From Pseudomonas ovata (GTDB taxonomy: Bacteria > Pseudomonadota > Gammaproteobacteria > Pseudomonadales > Pseudomonadaceae): a stretch of DNA of 64,000 bases. Under the pieces are notes generated by a model. That model did not search any database, was not told the DNA's origin, and worked only from the letters and a program-made list of their open reading frames with translations. Positions within the stretch are counted from its first letter, which is position 1. Every line of letters starts with the position of its first letter. The translations under genes and the position numbers were made by a program. Positions 1 through 10,073 of the stretch are shown piece by piece. The stretch spans positions 62,001-126,000 of the forward strand of contig NZ_QFFU01000009.1 in the NCBI RefSeq assembly GCF_003131185.1, written 5' to 3'.

Positions 1-610
1 GGTCGAGCCAGAAACGCATCACGCCCAGCACCGCTTCCATCACCTGCGGGTTATCGAAGTTAAGGTCCGGCTGGTGCGAGTAGAAACGGTGCCAGAAATA
101 CTGGCCGGCCACCGGGTCCCAGGTCCAGTTGGACTTCTCTGTATCCAGAAAGATGATGCGAGTGCCGTCGTACTTCTGGTCAGTGTCGGACCAGACATAG
201 AAATTGCGGGCCTTGGAGCCCTTTTTAGCCTGGCGCGCCCGCTGGAACCACGGGTGCTGGTCCGAGGTGTGGTTGATGACCAGCTCGGTAATGATCCGCA
301 GCCCACGCTTGTGCGCCTCGGCGATGAACCGCCTGGCATCGGCCATGCTGCCGTAGTCGGGGTGCACGGCGCGGTACTCGGCAATGTCGTAACCATCATC
401 GCGCCGTGGCGAGGGGTAGAACGGCAGCAGCCAGATGGTGTTCACGCCCAGCCCGGCAATGTAGTCGAGCTTGGCGATGAGGCCTGGGAAATCACCGATA
501 CCGTCATTATTGGAATCGAAGAACGATTTGACGTGGACCTGGTAAATCACCGCGTCCTTGTACCAGAGCGGGTCGTTGATAAAACTGGCGTTTCTGGACT
601 TTTTCGCCAT
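1..610 (-). CDS. treS: trehalose synthase TreS, N-terminal part (cut by window edge)
   Basis: About 203 residues of a GH13 enzyme that interconverts trehalose and maltose in the cytoplasm; the rest lies beyond the left edge. The start [20 protein letters not shown], then the [30 protein letters not shown] and [15 protein letters not shown] stretches are typical of the first half of the GH13 barrel. The ATG at 610 follows glgE by 18 bp on the same strand, so the two are surely co-transcribed. In pseudomonads TreS is usually fused to a maltokinase that feeds maltose 1-phosphate to GlgE; that fusion would be outside the window and cannot be seen. Confidence 0.93.
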   Translation of the reverse strand, partial: MAKKSRNASFINDPLWYKDAVIYQVHVKSFFDSNNDGIGDFPGLIAKLDYIAGLGVNTIWLLPFYPSPRRDDGYDIAEYRAVHPDYGSMADARRFIAEAHKRGLRIITELVINHTSDQHPWFQRARQAKKGSKARNFYVWSDTDQKYDGTRIIFLDTEKSNWTWDPVAGQYFWHRFYSHQPDLNFDNPQVMEAVLGVMRFWLD

Positions 611-628
611 GGTGATCTCCCTGACCGA

Positions 629-2659
629 TTACTTCGCGCTGATGCGCCAGATACCGAACGGCTGGTAATGCGGGTCGATGCGCATCCACTGCACCTTGCC
701 GTACCAGCTCCAGCGGTGGCCGGTCATCAGGTCTTCGCCCTGGGTCTCGGCATGGTCGGGCAACCCCATGTCCCACAGCGGCAGTTCGAAATGCGCTTCC
801 TGGACATTGTGTGGATCGAGGCTGACCGCCACCAGGATGAAGTTGCTGCCATCAGGGGTGCGCTTGCCAAAGTACAGAATGTTGTCATTCCAGGCGGTGT
901 ACAGCTTCAGGCCCAGGTGGGTCTGCAAGGCCGGGTTCTGGCGACGGATACGGTTGAGCTGGGCGATCTCGGCAATGATATTGCCGGGCGCGGTGAAGTC
1001 ACGGACGCGGATCTGGTATTTCTCCGAGTCCAGGTACTCTTCCTTGCCCGGCAAGGCCGCCGACTCGCACAGTTCGAACCCCGAATACATACCCCATAGC
1101 CCTGAGCCCATGGTCGCCAGTGCCGCACGAATCAGAAACCCCGGTCGCCCGTTGTTGTGCAGAAAGTGCGGGTTGATGTCCGGCGTATTGACGAAGAAAT
1201 TCGGGCGATAGCAATCGCGCAGCGGCGCTTCGTTGAGCTGGGTGAAGTACTCCGACAGTTCGGCCTTGTTGTTGCGCCAGGTGAAGTAGGTGTAGCTCTG
1301 CGAATAACCGACCTTGCCCAGCCGCGCCATCATCGCCGGCTTGGTGAACGCTTCGGCGAGGAACATCACGTCGGGGTGCTGACGGCGAATGTCATCGATC
1401 AGCCACTGCCAGAAGGGCAAGGGCTTGGTGTGCGGGTTGTCGACACGGAAGATCTTGACCCCCTCCTCGACCCAGCCCAGCACCACGTTGCGCAATTCCA
1501 GCCACAGGCCGGGGATGGCGTCGGGCGCGTAGAAATCGACGTTGACGATGTCCTGGTATTTTTTCGGCGGGTTTTCCGCATAGCGGATGGTGCCGTCCGG
1601 GCGCCAGCTGAACCAGCCCGGGTGCTCCTTGAGCCACGGGTGGTCCTGCGAGCACTGGATGGCAAAGTCCAGCGCCAGCTCCAGGCCATGCTCGGCGGCC
1701 GCGGCCACCAGCGCACGAAAGTCCTCGCGACTGCCCAGTTGCGGGTGGATGGCCTCATGGCCACCGTCCGGGCTGCCGATGGCATACGGGCTGCCCGGAT
1801 CCTCGGGGCCTGCGGTCAACGAGTTGTTCGGCCCCTTGCGATGGGCGCGGCCGATAGGGTGGATCGGCGGGAAGTACAACACGTCAAAGCCCATGTCACG
1901 GATCATCGGCAGGCGCGAATGCACGTCATTGAAGGTGCCGTGCCGGGCCGGGTCATCGGTGATCGAACGCGGGAACAGTTCATACCAACTGGCAAATTGC
2001 GCGCGCTCGCGCTCGACATCGAGCGGGTACGGGCGGCTGGCGCTCAGGTAACTGTGATTGTCAGCCTGGGCCATCAGCGCCGTGGTCTCGCTGTGCAGCA
2101 ACAGGGCGACACGCGACGGCACGTCCTTGCCCTCAAGCTGCCCCAGCACTTGCTCGATCTGTTGGCGCACGTCGCCCTGGCTGCGCTCGGCACCCTGTTG
2201 CAGGTGAATGCGGCCTTCTTCGAGTTCCAGCTCGATCGGCACCCCGGCACCGTGCTTCTTGCCCAGCTCGTAGCAATAGCTGGCATACACATCGATCCAG
2301 GCCTGCAGGCGGAACACATAGCGGTCCACCGTCACCGGTGTGAAGCTGCCGAGCCAACTGTCATTGCCCAGTTCCTGCATGGGCACACTGTGCCAGTGCT
2401 GCTCACCCTCGGCGCGCCAGTCAAGCCGGACAGCCAGTTTGTCGTGGCCATCGGCGTAGACCTTGCCGGTCACGGTCACCGGCTGGCCGATGATCGCCTT
2501 GGCGGCAAACTGTCCACCATCCAGCACTGGTGTGACATCCTCGATGGCAATGCGTGGCAATTGCAGCGCCTGGGTCAGAGTCAAGGGACCTGTGGGCTGC
2601 GAGAGGGTGTGCGAAGCTTCGAAAGCGGGAGAATCCGGACTGTATGACTGTTCATTCAT
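629..2659 (-). CDS. glgE: alpha-1,4-glucan:maltose-1-phosphate maltosyltransferase GlgE
   Basis: 676 residues, the usual GlgE length. It transfers maltose from maltose 1-phosphate to the non-reducing end of alpha-1,4-glucan in the cytoplasm. Residues 1-200 form the helical/beta N-terminal domains. The GH13-family barrel contains DVLYFPPIHPIGRAHRKGPNN, the nucleophile Asp407 in FRVDNPHTKPLPFW and the acid/base Glu436 in MFLAEAFTKP. The start ATG has a strong AAGGAG ribosome site about 9 bp upstream. With treS downstream it completes the trehalose-maltose-glucan route that pseudomonads use in osmotic and desiccation tolerance (family knowledge). Confidence 0.96.
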   Translation of the reverse strand: MNEQSYSPDSPAFEASHTLSQPTGPLTLTQALQLPRIAIEDVTPVLDGGQFAAKAIIGQPVTVTGKVYADGHDKLAVRLDWRAEGEQHWHSVPMQELGNDSWLGSFTPVTVDRYVFRLQAWIDVYASYCYELGKKHGAGVPIELELEEGRIHLQQGAERSQGDVRQQIEQVLGQLEGKDVPSRVALLLHSETTALMAQADNHSYLSASRPYPLDVERERAQFASWYELFPRSITDDPARHGTFNDVHSRLPMIRDMGFDVLYFPPIHPIGRAHRKGPNNSLTAGPEDPGSPYAIGSPDGGHEAIHPQLGSREDFRALVAAAAEHGLELALDFAIQCSQDHPWLKEHPGWFSWRPDGTIRYAENPPKKYQDIVNVDFYAPDAIPGLWLELRNVVLGWVEEGVKIFRVDNPHTKPLPFWQWLIDDIRRQHPDVMFLAEAFTKPAMMARLGKVGYSQSYTYFTWRNNKAELSEYFTQLNEAPLRDCYRPNFFVNTPDINPHFLHNNGRPGFLIRAALATMGSGLWGMYSGFELCESAALPGKEEYLDSEKYQIRVRDFTAPGNIIAEIAQLNRIRRQNPALQTHLGLKLYTAWNDNILYFGKRTPDGSNFILVAVSLDPHNVQEAHFELPLWDMGLPDHAETQGEDLMTGHRWSWYGKVQWMRIDPHYQPFGIWRISAK

Positions 2660-3055
2660 CGAGCATCACTCCTTACGCCCCTGGGACGCGGCGGTGCGGT
2701 CCATAGCATTGACTGCTTTGAATGGGTTGAACGACAGCCCTCAGGCGCTCTGGCCTGTGCTGCCGACTGCAAAGGTTCCGAACGGCAGCCCTGTGGAAAG
2801 TTCAAAGCTTTACCAAGCACCCACATGGGCGCAGCAGCCAATACTGACATGTGTGGCGGGTTGCCGGGCAAGCATAGGCGCCTCCGGAAAAATTGCCGGT
2901 CAACCTGTATTTATAATGTCTGGGACGCGCATTCTGGCACCGGGGTATCAAGGTCAGGGCCTTGGGTGCAAAATGCCGCATTTTTCAAGCACAGCCCAGG
3001 GCGCTGCCTATATCCTTGTGCCAGGGCCATTTCAGGAAGCAGGAAGAACCTCTTG
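2660..3055. other. intergenic region between divergent glgE and a diguanylate cyclase gene
   Basis: About 400 bp with no convincing gene. It must hold the promoters of the glgE-treS operon (minus) and of the diguanylate cyclase (plus), but I see no clear operator, repeat or terminator. Open frames crossing it are frame shadows without ribosome sites. Confidence 0.6.
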
Positions 3056-4666
3056 ATGCAGGGAAGTCACCCACCACCATCCACCCCCGAGCGGCACAAC
3101 CCGCTGGCTGCCGAGCGCGAGCGCGCCACCACGCTGTTCCGCCTGACCCTGAGCTTCATGCTGGTGGTGGTCATGACCTTCCTGATGGTCGAAGGCTGGC
3201 GGGCCTGGCGCGATTACCGCCAGGCCTTTGCCATGGCCGAAGACTCGGTGACCAACCTGGCCCAGGCCACGGCCCAGCATGCCGAAGATGCGATCCGCCA
3301 GGTGGATATCCTGACGTCGGTGCTGGCCGAACGTGTCGAGGGTGACGGGCTGCAGCACATCGATATCCCCCGCATGCATCAGTTGATGGTGCAGCAGACG
3401 CGAATCATGCCGCAGCTGCATGGCTTGTTCATCTACGACGCCAACGGCCGTTGGGTCGTGACCGACAAGCTGGGCACGCCAGAGTCGGCCAACAATGCCG
3501 ACCGCGATTACTTCATCTACCACCGCACCCACACTGACCGCGATGTGCGCATCAGCAAGGTGGTGAGCAGCCGCTCGACCAAGGAGCTGATCATTCCGGT
3601 GTCGCGGCGGCTCAACAACCCGGACGGCTCGTTTGCCGGGGTCATGCTGGGCACGGTCAGGGTCAGTTATTTCGTCGACTACTACGGCGACTTCAAGATC
3701 GATGACAAGGGCGCACTGGTGCTGGCCATGCGCAACGGCGACATTCTGGTCAGGCGTCCCTTCATCGAAAGAACCATCGGCCAGAGCCTGTCGCAAAGCG
3801 AAATATTCACCCGTTACCTGCCGTGGTCCAGTGCCGGTGTGGCGCAGGTCAAGGCCGTGGTCGACGGCACGCACCGGCTTTACGGCTACCGCGTCTTGAG
3901 CCGCTACCCGCTGGTGGTCGAAGCCGGCATTTCCCGCGACTCGATCATCGCGCCCTGGCGCCAGGACCTGATCAAGACCGGGCTGATTCTGCTGCTGCTG
4001 ATCACAGGCCTGGTGGGCTTCGGGATTGTCGTGCTCAAACAGTTGCGTGCACGCATGGCCATGGAGACCGAACTGCGCCGCGTGCATCGCCAGGTCCAGG
4101 ACATGGCCCTGACCGACAGCCTGACCGGCCTGGGCAACCGGCGCCGGCTGGACATTGTCCTGAGCGACGAGGTCGCCCGCGCCAGGCGTCAGAACACCTG
4201 CCTGGCGCTGATCATGCTGGATGTCGACTACTTCAAGCGCTTCAACGACCGCTATGGGCATTCGGCAGGCGATGAATGCCTGCGTCAGGTGGCCCTGGCC
4301 ATCGGCCAGACCTTGCCGCGCTCCACTGACCTGGCGGTGCGCTACGGCGGTGAGGAATTCACCGTGCTGCTGCCTGACACCGACCGGGCCGGCGCCCTGC
4401 AGGTGGCCGACCAATTGCTGCAGGCCATTCGCGAACTGAATATCGAACACGCCGACCATCCGGCCGGCCGGGTGACCGCCAGTGCCGGGGTGACCGTCAA
4501 CACGCCCAGGTCTGACGAGGTGAGCCCGGCCAGCATGATCAAGGCGGCCGATGCCTTTCTGTATGTGGCCAAGCACAAGGGACGAGATCAGTGGCAAGCC
4601 GAGTCTGCCGCGCAGGCAGTACAGGACAGACCCGACGGCGTCAGGAAAAATCTTTCGGAATTTTAG
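3056..4666 (+). CDS. membrane diguanylate cyclase with periplasmic sensor domain
   Basis: 536 residues from the ATG at 3056, chosen because AGGAAG lies just upstream and the protein then begins shortly before the first membrane helix. Transmembrane helices lie at about residues 23-45 and 305-328 and enclose a periplasmic double-Cache-like sensor domain. The C-terminal half is a GGDEF cyclase: GGEEF at 431-435, DSLTGLGNRR earlier, and an intact inhibitory RxxD site (RSTD) five residues before GGEEF. It should make c-di-GMP from two GTP in response to an extracytoplasmic signal. The ligand is unknown. Confidence 0.93.
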   Translation: MQGSHPPPSTPERHNPLAAERERATTLFRLTLSFMLVVVMTFLMVEGWRAWRDYRQAFAMAEDSVTNLAQATAQHAEDAIRQVDILTSVLAERVEGDGLQHIDIPRMHQLMVQQTRIMPQLHGLFIYDANGRWVVTDKLGTPESANNADRDYFIYHRTHTDRDVRISKVVSSRSTKELIIPVSRRLNNPDGSFAGVMLGTVRVSYFVDYYGDFKIDDKGALVLAMRNGDILVRRPFIERTIGQSLSQSEIFTRYLPWSSAGVAQVKAVVDGTHRLYGYRVLSRYPLVVEAGISRDSIIAPWRQDLIKTGLILLLLITGLVGFGIVVLKQLRARMAMETELRRVHRQVQDMALTDSLTGLGNRRRLDIVLSDEVARARRQNTCLALIMLDVDYFKRFNDRYGHSAGDECLRQVALAIGQTLPRSTDLAVRYGGEEFTVLLPDTDRAGALQVADQLLQAIRELNIEHADHPAGRVTASAGVTVNTPRSDEVSPASMIKAADAFLYVAKHKGRDQWQAESAAQAVQDRPDGVRKNLSEF

Positions 4667-4713
4667 CAAGGGTCCTGCATCAAACGCTGGACTAATCCTC
4701 TGAAGGTGAGCCC

Positions 4714-4866
4714 ATGAATATCCCGATCCCGCCGGAGCCTGCAGACCCGAACATTGATGACTCGATAATCCCGGTCACTCCAAAAGATGATCCGCCTGGC
4801 ACCCCGCCCGCCGATGAGACGCCTGTAGGCGACCCACCCAATAACGAACCACCTGCCCGCCTTTAG
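4714..4866 (+). CDS. small proline- and aspartate-rich hypothetical protein (50 aa)
   Basis: A 50-codon frame, MNIPIPPEPADPNIDDSIIP and so on to NEPPARL and TAG. A good ribosome site (GAAGGTGAG) lies 7-8 bp before the ATG. The protein is about one quarter proline, strongly acidic, lacks Cys, Trp and any membrane segment, and is predicted to be disordered. It starts 48 bp after the diguanylate cyclase stop and may share its message. I do not know a function. Confidence 0.6.
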   Translation: MNIPIPPEPADPNIDDSIIPVTPKDDPPGTPPADETPVGDPPNNEPPARL

Positions 4867-4877
4867 ATGCCAACGGC

Positions 4878-5441
4878 TCAGGGCAGCTCCTGGCTGTCCT
4901 TGGCTGGCAAGGTCTGTTTGTCGCCAGGCGGCAGTTCGCCATCATGCCTGTGCTTGTGTTCGTGGCGGTCGACCACATGCGGGACCAGGCTCAGAATCCC
5001 CAGTGCCAGGACCGTGCTCAGTACCGCCGTGGCTTCGCGCCCCATGCCCGCTGCCACGCCGATGGCGGCAGTCATCCACAGCCCGGCGGCGGTGGTCAGG
5101 CCCTTGACCTGGGAGACATTCCTGGCGTGCTCCTTGAGAATGGTGCCGGCACCGAGAAAACCGATACCGGCCACGATGCCCTGGATGACACGACTGATGT
5201 CAGCATCACCCGCCCCGACCATACGCGGCACCAGCACGAACAAAGCAGCGCCCATGCACACCAGCATATGGGTGCGCACCCCGGCCGCCTTGCCACGATG
5301 CTCACGCTCGAACCCCAGGATACCGCCCAGCAGTGCGGCAATCGACAGGCGCACAGTCACCCGGGTCAATTGCGATACATCGGTGATATCGGAAAACTCT
5401 GACTGCAACGTCGTTACGACTTCCTGCCACCACGTACTCAT
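4878..5441 (-). CDS. MgtC/SapB family inner-membrane protein
   Basis: 187 residues with four to five hydrophobic helices in the first 140. The conserved MgtC features RLSIAALLGGILGFEREHRGKAAGVRTHMLVCMGAALF and GIGFLGAGTILKE are present (described in segments; residues about 28-105). The family is linked to magnesium limitation, control of the F-ATPase and survival in macrophages. The ATG at 5441 has AAGGATGG upstream. It is convergent with the small ORF before it, with only 11 bp between the stops. Confidence 0.9.
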   Translation of the reverse strand: MSTWWQEVVTTLQSEFSDITDVSQLTRVTVRLSIAALLGGILGFEREHRGKAAGVRTHMLVCMGAALFVLVPRMVGAGDADISRVIQGIVAGIGFLGAGTILKEHARNVSQVKGLTTAAGLWMTAAIGVAAGMGREATAVLSTVLALGILSLVPHVVDRHEHKHRHDGELPPGDKQTLPAKDSQELP

Positions 5442-5518
5442 CGTCCATCCTTAAACGCTTGCATCCGCTCGATTGGACAGTCGCCATGCGGCAGAGTGCG
5501 GCATCCCTGGCTCAGTGG

Positions 5519-6265
5519 TTAACGTCCGCCAGCCACATCAATGAAGGTCCCGGTGGCATAGGAAGCCTTGTCCGACAGCAGCCACAAAATGGCCTCGGCC
5601 ACCTCTTCGGGTGTTCCTCCACGGCGCATCGGCAGTTCACCTTCAAGCTTGCTGACCCGGAACGGGTCGCCGGACTGCACATGGAAATCAGTGAAGATAT
5701 AGCCGGGGCGTACGGCATTGACGCGGACACCCTCAGGCGCCACCTCCTTGGCCAGCCCCAGGGTGAAGGTGTCGATGGCGCCCTTGGAAGACGCATAGTC
5801 GACGTATTCATTGGCCGAGCCCAGGCGCGAGGCAGCCGAACCGACATTGACGATGCTGCCGCCCTGCCCGCCGTGGCGTGGCGACATGCGCAACAGTGCG
5901 TGCTTGCTGCACAGGATCGGGCCGACCACGTTGCTCATCATGATTTTCAGCAGGCGAAATTCCGACATGTCCTCGACCCTGGACGCATGGGCAATGGTGG
6001 CCGCGTTATTGACCAGATGCGTGATGCGCCCAAGCTCTGCGTCGATACGGGTATACAGACGAATGATTTCGTCCTCGTTGCTGACATCGGCCTGCACGGC
6101 AATCGCCTGTGCCCCCAAGGCCCTGACCTGGCTGCAGACCCGCTCGGCGGCGGCATGATCGGACAGGTAGTTGATGCAGATCCGATAACCTTGCGTGGCT
6201 GCCGCCAGTGCCGTGGCCGCGCCGATTCCGCGAGAGCCGCCAGTAATGAGGAGAACCTTTTCCAT
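5519..6265 (-). CDS. SDR-family NAD(P)-dependent oxidoreductase
   Basis: 248 residues, classical short-chain dehydrogenase length. The cofactor motif TGGSRGIGAATA is at residues 8-19, the NNAA motif near 87-90, the catalytic Ser in GSAAS and the YxxxK pair in YVDYASSKGA. Near the C-terminus AEAILWLLSDKASYATG is the usual SDR ending. It is a cytoplasmic oxidoreductase acting on an alcohol or carbonyl group. Substrate cannot be deduced. The residues after the first Gly motif (ITGGSRGIG, then NYLSDHAAAE) suggest NADP preference. Confidence 0.9.
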   Translation of the reverse strand: MEKVLLITGGSRGIGAATALAAATQGYRICINYLSDHAAAERVCSQVRALGAQAIAVQADVSNEDEIIRLYTRIDAELGRITHLVNNAATIAHASRVEDMSEFRLLKIMMSNVVGPILCSKHALLRMSPRHGGQGGSIVNVGSAASRLGSANEYVDYASSKGAIDTFTLGLAKEVAPEGVRVNAVRPGYIFTDFHVQSGDPFRVSKLEGELPMRRGGTPEEVAEAILWLLSDKASYATGTFIDVAGGR

Positions 6266-6325
6266 TTGTTTTCTCGTACCCGATTCAAAGACTGAAGATT
6301 GAAAAAGGGCCAGTCAGGCAGCCAC

Positions 6326-8464
6326 TCAGTCGTTGACGATGGCGGTCTCCCTGGCCTGGACACGGCGCTCGGCGCTGTGAATGTCTTGCATGAAGCGCTC
6401 GGGCGGTTGCGGGTGTCCGAGCAGGTAGCCTTGCAGCGAATCGCAGCCCAGGCGGGTCAGGAAATGCTGTTGCACATCAGTTTCAACCCCTTCGGCCACA
6501 ATGCGCAAGTCCAGTGCCTGGCCCAGGGCAACGATGGCCGAGACAATCGCGGCGTCATCACTGTCGTGCTCCAGGTCACGCACAAAGCCCCGGTCGATCT
6601 TGAGCTCGTTGGCTGGCAGGCGCTTGAGGTACATGAGGCTGGAATAGCCGGTCCCGAAGTCATCGATCGACAGGTCGAGCCCCATCTGTGAAAGCTGGTT
6701 GAGCACTGCCATGCTGGCGTCGGCATCGTTCATTGCCGTGGTTTCAGTGATTTCCAGGGTCAGGCAGTTGGCAGGCAGCCCGTGGCGGGCCAGGGTCTGG
6801 GCGACGATATCGACCAGCCCGACATGGCAGAACTGCAAGGCCGAAAGATTGACTGCCATGCGCCACTGGTCATACCCCTGCCTGACCCATTGACTCATCT
6901 GCTGGCAGGCTTCATCGAGCACCCATTCGCCGATGGGAATGATCAGTCCGGTCTTTTCTGCCAGGCCGATGAACTTGTCCGGTGACAGCAGGCCCCGCTC
7001 AGGATGGTTCCAGCGCAACAAGGCCTCGGCACCGACGGGCAAGCCGCTGATGGCATCGAACTTGGGCTGGTAATGCAGGCAAAACTGCCCGGCACTGACG
7101 GCCGTGCGCAGCTCGGACAGCAGTTGCAGCTGATTGCGGGCATTGGTGTTCATCGACGCTTCGAAAAAACTGTAGCCGTTCTTGCCATTGGCCTTGGCGT
7201 GGTACATCGCCGCATCGGCATTCATCAGCAGCTCATGCTGGTCAAGACCGTTGCCCGGGTACAGACAGATGCCAACGCTCACCGACACTTGCAGGATATG
7301 CCCGCTGACTTCGAAAGGCTGGGCGACAACGTTGACCAGCCGTGATGCTACGGTCGCCGCCTCGTCGATATCACGCAACTCCATGAGCAACACGAATTCA
7401 TCGCCACCGATGCGCGCCAGGGTGTCATGCCGGTGCAGGTTACCGCGCAGGCGCAGGGCCACGTCACGCAGCAACTGGTCGCCAATATGATGACCGAAGG
7501 CATCGTTGACCGGTTTGAAACCATCAAGGTCCATGAACATCAAGGCAAAAGCGGTGCTGTTGTTTTGCGCGGCATTGATCGCCTGATCAATACGGTCCGA
7601 GAGCAGCACGCGGTTCGGCAGGCTGGTCAGGGTGTCGTGCAGGGCCAGGTGGGTCAGTTCGCGGTTGGCTTCGGACAGCGAATTGGCCAGGATGGCGGTC
7701 CGTGCCTCCAGGCGCGCATCGAGAATGGAGGTCAGCAACGCGATGGTCAGCACCGCCAGGGTGGTGACCAGCACCAGTTTATCCAGCCCGTCGGTCTGCA
7801 GGCCGCCGGCATAAGCGCCGCAAAAACTGCTGTCGGCAAAACTGGCGGCCGCCATGCCGGTGTAATGCATGCCGACAATTGCCACCCCCATCACCACCGC
7901 CGCTGCGCAACGGGCCAGAAAAACATGGGGCGTGTTCTGGCGCAGGCGGAAGGCGATCCACAACGCGGCGGTGGAAGCCCCGAAAGCGATCAACAGCGAC
8001 AGGCCGAACAGTCCGGGGTCGTAATCGATGCCCGGCTGCATGCGCAGCGCAGCCATGCCCAGATAGTGCATGCAACTGATACCGGTGCCCATCAGCAAGG
8101 CCCCCAGCATCAACTGCCGCAGCGGCAGCACCGGCTGGCTGACCACCCACAGGGCAATGCCTGAGGACAGCATGGCAATCAGCAGCGAGCACAGGGTCAG
8201 GAACAGGTCGTAGCCCAGGTCGATGGGCAGGACAAAGGCCAGCATGCCGATGAAGTGCATCGACCAGATGCCGATGCCCATGGCAAAGGCACCGCCGCCG
8301 ATCCATAGCCAGACGCCGCGACCCTTGGCAGTCGCAATGCGGCCACTCAGGTCCAGCGCGGTATAGGACGCCAGGATTGCCACCAGGATGGAGATGATGA
8401 CCAGCGAAGGAATGTAGCTGCCAATCAACTTGAAATGCCTCTGGATTTGGACAAGTGTCTGCAT
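6326..8464 (-). CDS. MHYT-GGDEF-EAL membrane c-di-GMP protein
   Basis: 712 residues from the ATG at 8464; an upstream TTG at 8473 would add three residues, and neither has a clear ribosome site. The N-terminal 250 residues hold seven helices of the MHYT sensor type with repeated MHY motifs (SMHFIGM, CMHYLGMAAL, GMHYTGMAA), thought to bind copper and sense gas or redox. GGDEF is intact (ARIGGDEFVLL) but the RxxD inhibitory site is not preserved. The EAL domain has EALLRW, the DDFGTGYSS loop and the EGVET end, so it should be an active phosphodiesterase. Both domains look catalytic. Confidence 0.92.
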   Translation of the reverse strand: MQTLVQIQRHFKLIGSYIPSLVIISILVAILASYTALDLSGRIATAKGRGVWLWIGGGAFAMGIGIWSMHFIGMLAFVLPIDLGYDLFLTLCSLLIAMLSSGIALWVVSQPVLPLRQLMLGALLMGTGISCMHYLGMAALRMQPGIDYDPGLFGLSLLIAFGASTAALWIAFRLRQNTPHVFLARCAAAVVMGVAIVGMHYTGMAAASFADSSFCGAYAGGLQTDGLDKLVLVTTLAVLTIALLTSILDARLEARTAILANSLSEANRELTHLALHDTLTSLPNRVLLSDRIDQAINAAQNNSTAFALMFMDLDGFKPVNDAFGHHIGDQLLRDVALRLRGNLHRHDTLARIGGDEFVLLMELRDIDEAATVASRLVNVVAQPFEVSGHILQVSVSVGICLYPGNGLDQHELLMNADAAMYHAKANGKNGYSFFEASMNTNARNQLQLLSELRTAVSAGQFCLHYQPKFDAISGLPVGAEALLRWNHPERGLLSPDKFIGLAEKTGLIIPIGEWVLDEACQQMSQWVRQGYDQWRMAVNLSALQFCHVGLVDIVAQTLARHGLPANCLTLEITETTAMNDADASMAVLNQLSQMGLDLSIDDFGTGYSSLMYLKRLPANELKIDRGFVRDLEHDSDDAAIVSAIVALGQALDLRIVAEGVETDVQQHFLTRLGCDSLQGYLLGHPQPPERFMQDIHSAERRVQARETAIVND

Positions 8465-8585
8465 CCATGCCAATCACGATGGGCCGATTCTACGCTTATC
8501 CATCGCGATTGGTGCTGCCGCCCGGAGGAAATGTGGCATATCGCCATGAATATTTTCTATCCACGGCACCCTGATCGGCGCAGTC

Positions 8586-10073
8586 TCAACCCGCCGGATC
8601 AGCGCCTCGGCGCTCCGGGGCAGCGTCCAGGCCTTGCCAGCCACCGCCCAGTGCCGCCATCAGCTGGACACTGGCTACCAGCCGGCTTTGCAGGACATTG
8701 AGCACACTGCGTTCGTTGCTCAGCGCCGTGGCCTGTACGTTGACCACGTCCAGGTAGTCGATCAGCCCGGCCTTGAACTGGTTCTCGGTCAGGCGCATCG
8801 ACTCGCGCGCCGCCGCCAGCGCTTCATCACGCACGGCGGCCTCACGCTCGTAGACTTCGAGCTGGGCCATGTAGTTTTCCACTTCCTGGAAACCATTGAG
8901 CACCGTCTGCCGGTACTGCGCCACGGTCTGGTCGTAGACCGCCTCGACCCGATCGACCTCGGCCGAGCGCCTGCCGGCGTCGAACAGGGTCAGGGCCAGT
9001 TGCGGACCGACCGACCAGAAGCGGTTCGGTGTGGTGATCCAGCTGGAAAAGGCGCTGCTGCTGTAGCCACCGCTCAGGCTCAGGGTCAGGTCGGGGAAAA
9101 AGGCCGCCTTGGCCACGCCGATATTGGCGTTGGCCGCCATGACCGAGCGCTCTGCAGCGGCAATGTCGGGGCGCCGCTCCAGCAAGGTCGACGGCACGCC
9201 GACCGGAATGGCCGGCAACGGCGGGATGTCGGTGCTGGCCTGCAGGTTGAACTCGGCCGGCGTCATGCCCATCAGCATGGCAATCGCATTTTCGTACTGG
9301 GCGCGCTGCCAGGCCAGGTCGATCAGGTCGGCCTCGGTGCTCTTGAGCTGAGTCTGGGCCTGGGCCACCGACTCGCGCCCGATGATACCGGCGCGGTACT
9401 GGTTCTGGGTCAGCTTGAGGGAGCGCTCGTAAGCCTTGACCGTGGCCTCCAGCAGGCGCTTCTGCTCATCGATCACACGCAATTGCAGGTAATTTTGCAC
9501 CAGCTCCGATTGCAGGCTCAGGCGCATGGCCGCCAGATCGGCCTGGCTGGCCTCGGCACTGGCGCTGTCGGCCTCGATGCCACGGCGCAGCTTGCCCCAC
9601 AGGTCGGCTTCCCAGCTCACCCCCAGTTGCGCGTTATAGGTGTCGCGGATGCCACTGTTGCTGCTCGACAGGCTGGAACTGCTGCTGCCGGTGCCTTGGG
9701 CCGAACGGGTCTTGCCGGTGGTCAGGTCCAGGGTCGGGAACAGCGAAGCGCGTGAACTGCGCACCAGCGCCTGAGCCTGGCGGTACTGGGCCTCATACTG
9801 GGCCACGGTCTGGTTGGAGCCGTTGAGCCGCTCGACCAGTTGGTTGAGCTGTGCATCCTGATAGATCTCCCACCAGGCCCCACGGGCCAGGGCATCGCTG
9901 GGACTGGCCTGGCGCCAGCCCGGCGCGGCCTTGAACTGGGCCGTGGTGTCGAAGGTCGGCTTCTGGTAATCGGGTCCGACCGTGCAGGCGCCGAGCAGCA
10001 AGACGCACAGTCCCGCCGCCAGCGGGCGCAGCAACCAGAGGGGCGTGGAGAAAGTGGCCAGGCGATGGGTCAT
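8586..10073 (-). CDS. opmB: outer-membrane efflux lipoprotein OpmB (OprM/NodT family)
   Basis: 495 residues. A signal peptide ends in the lipobox LLGAC (Cys at about residue 30), followed by CTVGPDYQKP, the standard start of OprM-type channels. Two OEP repeats fill the rest. It forms the trimeric outer-membrane duct of a tripartite RND pump. The ATG overlaps the muxC stop by 4 bp, and it is the last gene of the mux operon. Named OpmB from its position behind muxABC, as in P. aeruginosa. Confidence 0.93.
   Translation of the reverse strand: MTHRLATFSTPLWLLRPLAAGLCVLLLGACTVGPDYQKPTFDTTAQFKAAPGWRQASPSDALARGAWWEIYQDAQLNQLVERLNGSNQTVAQYEAQYRQAQALVRSSRASLFPTLDLTTGKTRSAQGTGSSSSSLSSSNSGIRDTYNAQLGVSWEADLWGKLRRGIEADSASAEASQADLAAMRLSLQSELVQNYLQLRVIDEQKRLLEATVKAYERSLKLTQNQYRAGIIGRESVAQAQTQLKSTEADLIDLAWQRAQYENAIAMLMGMTPAEFNLQASTDIPPLPAIPVGVPSTLLERRPDIAAAERSVMAANANIGVAKAAFFPDLTLSLSGGYSSSAFSSWITTPNRFWSVGPQLALTLFDAGRRSAEVDRVEAVYDQTVAQYRQTVLNGFQEVENYMAQLEVYEREAAVRDEALAAARESMRLTENQFKAGLIDYLDVVNVQATALSNERSVLNVLQSRLVASVQLMAALGGGWQGLDAAPERRGADPAG

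Noticed and set aside
3032..4669. Long minus-strand frame (545 codons) antisense to the diguanylate cyclase
   Set aside because: Shadow frame of high-GC coding DNA; no ribosome site, and the plus-strand protein has full domain matches.
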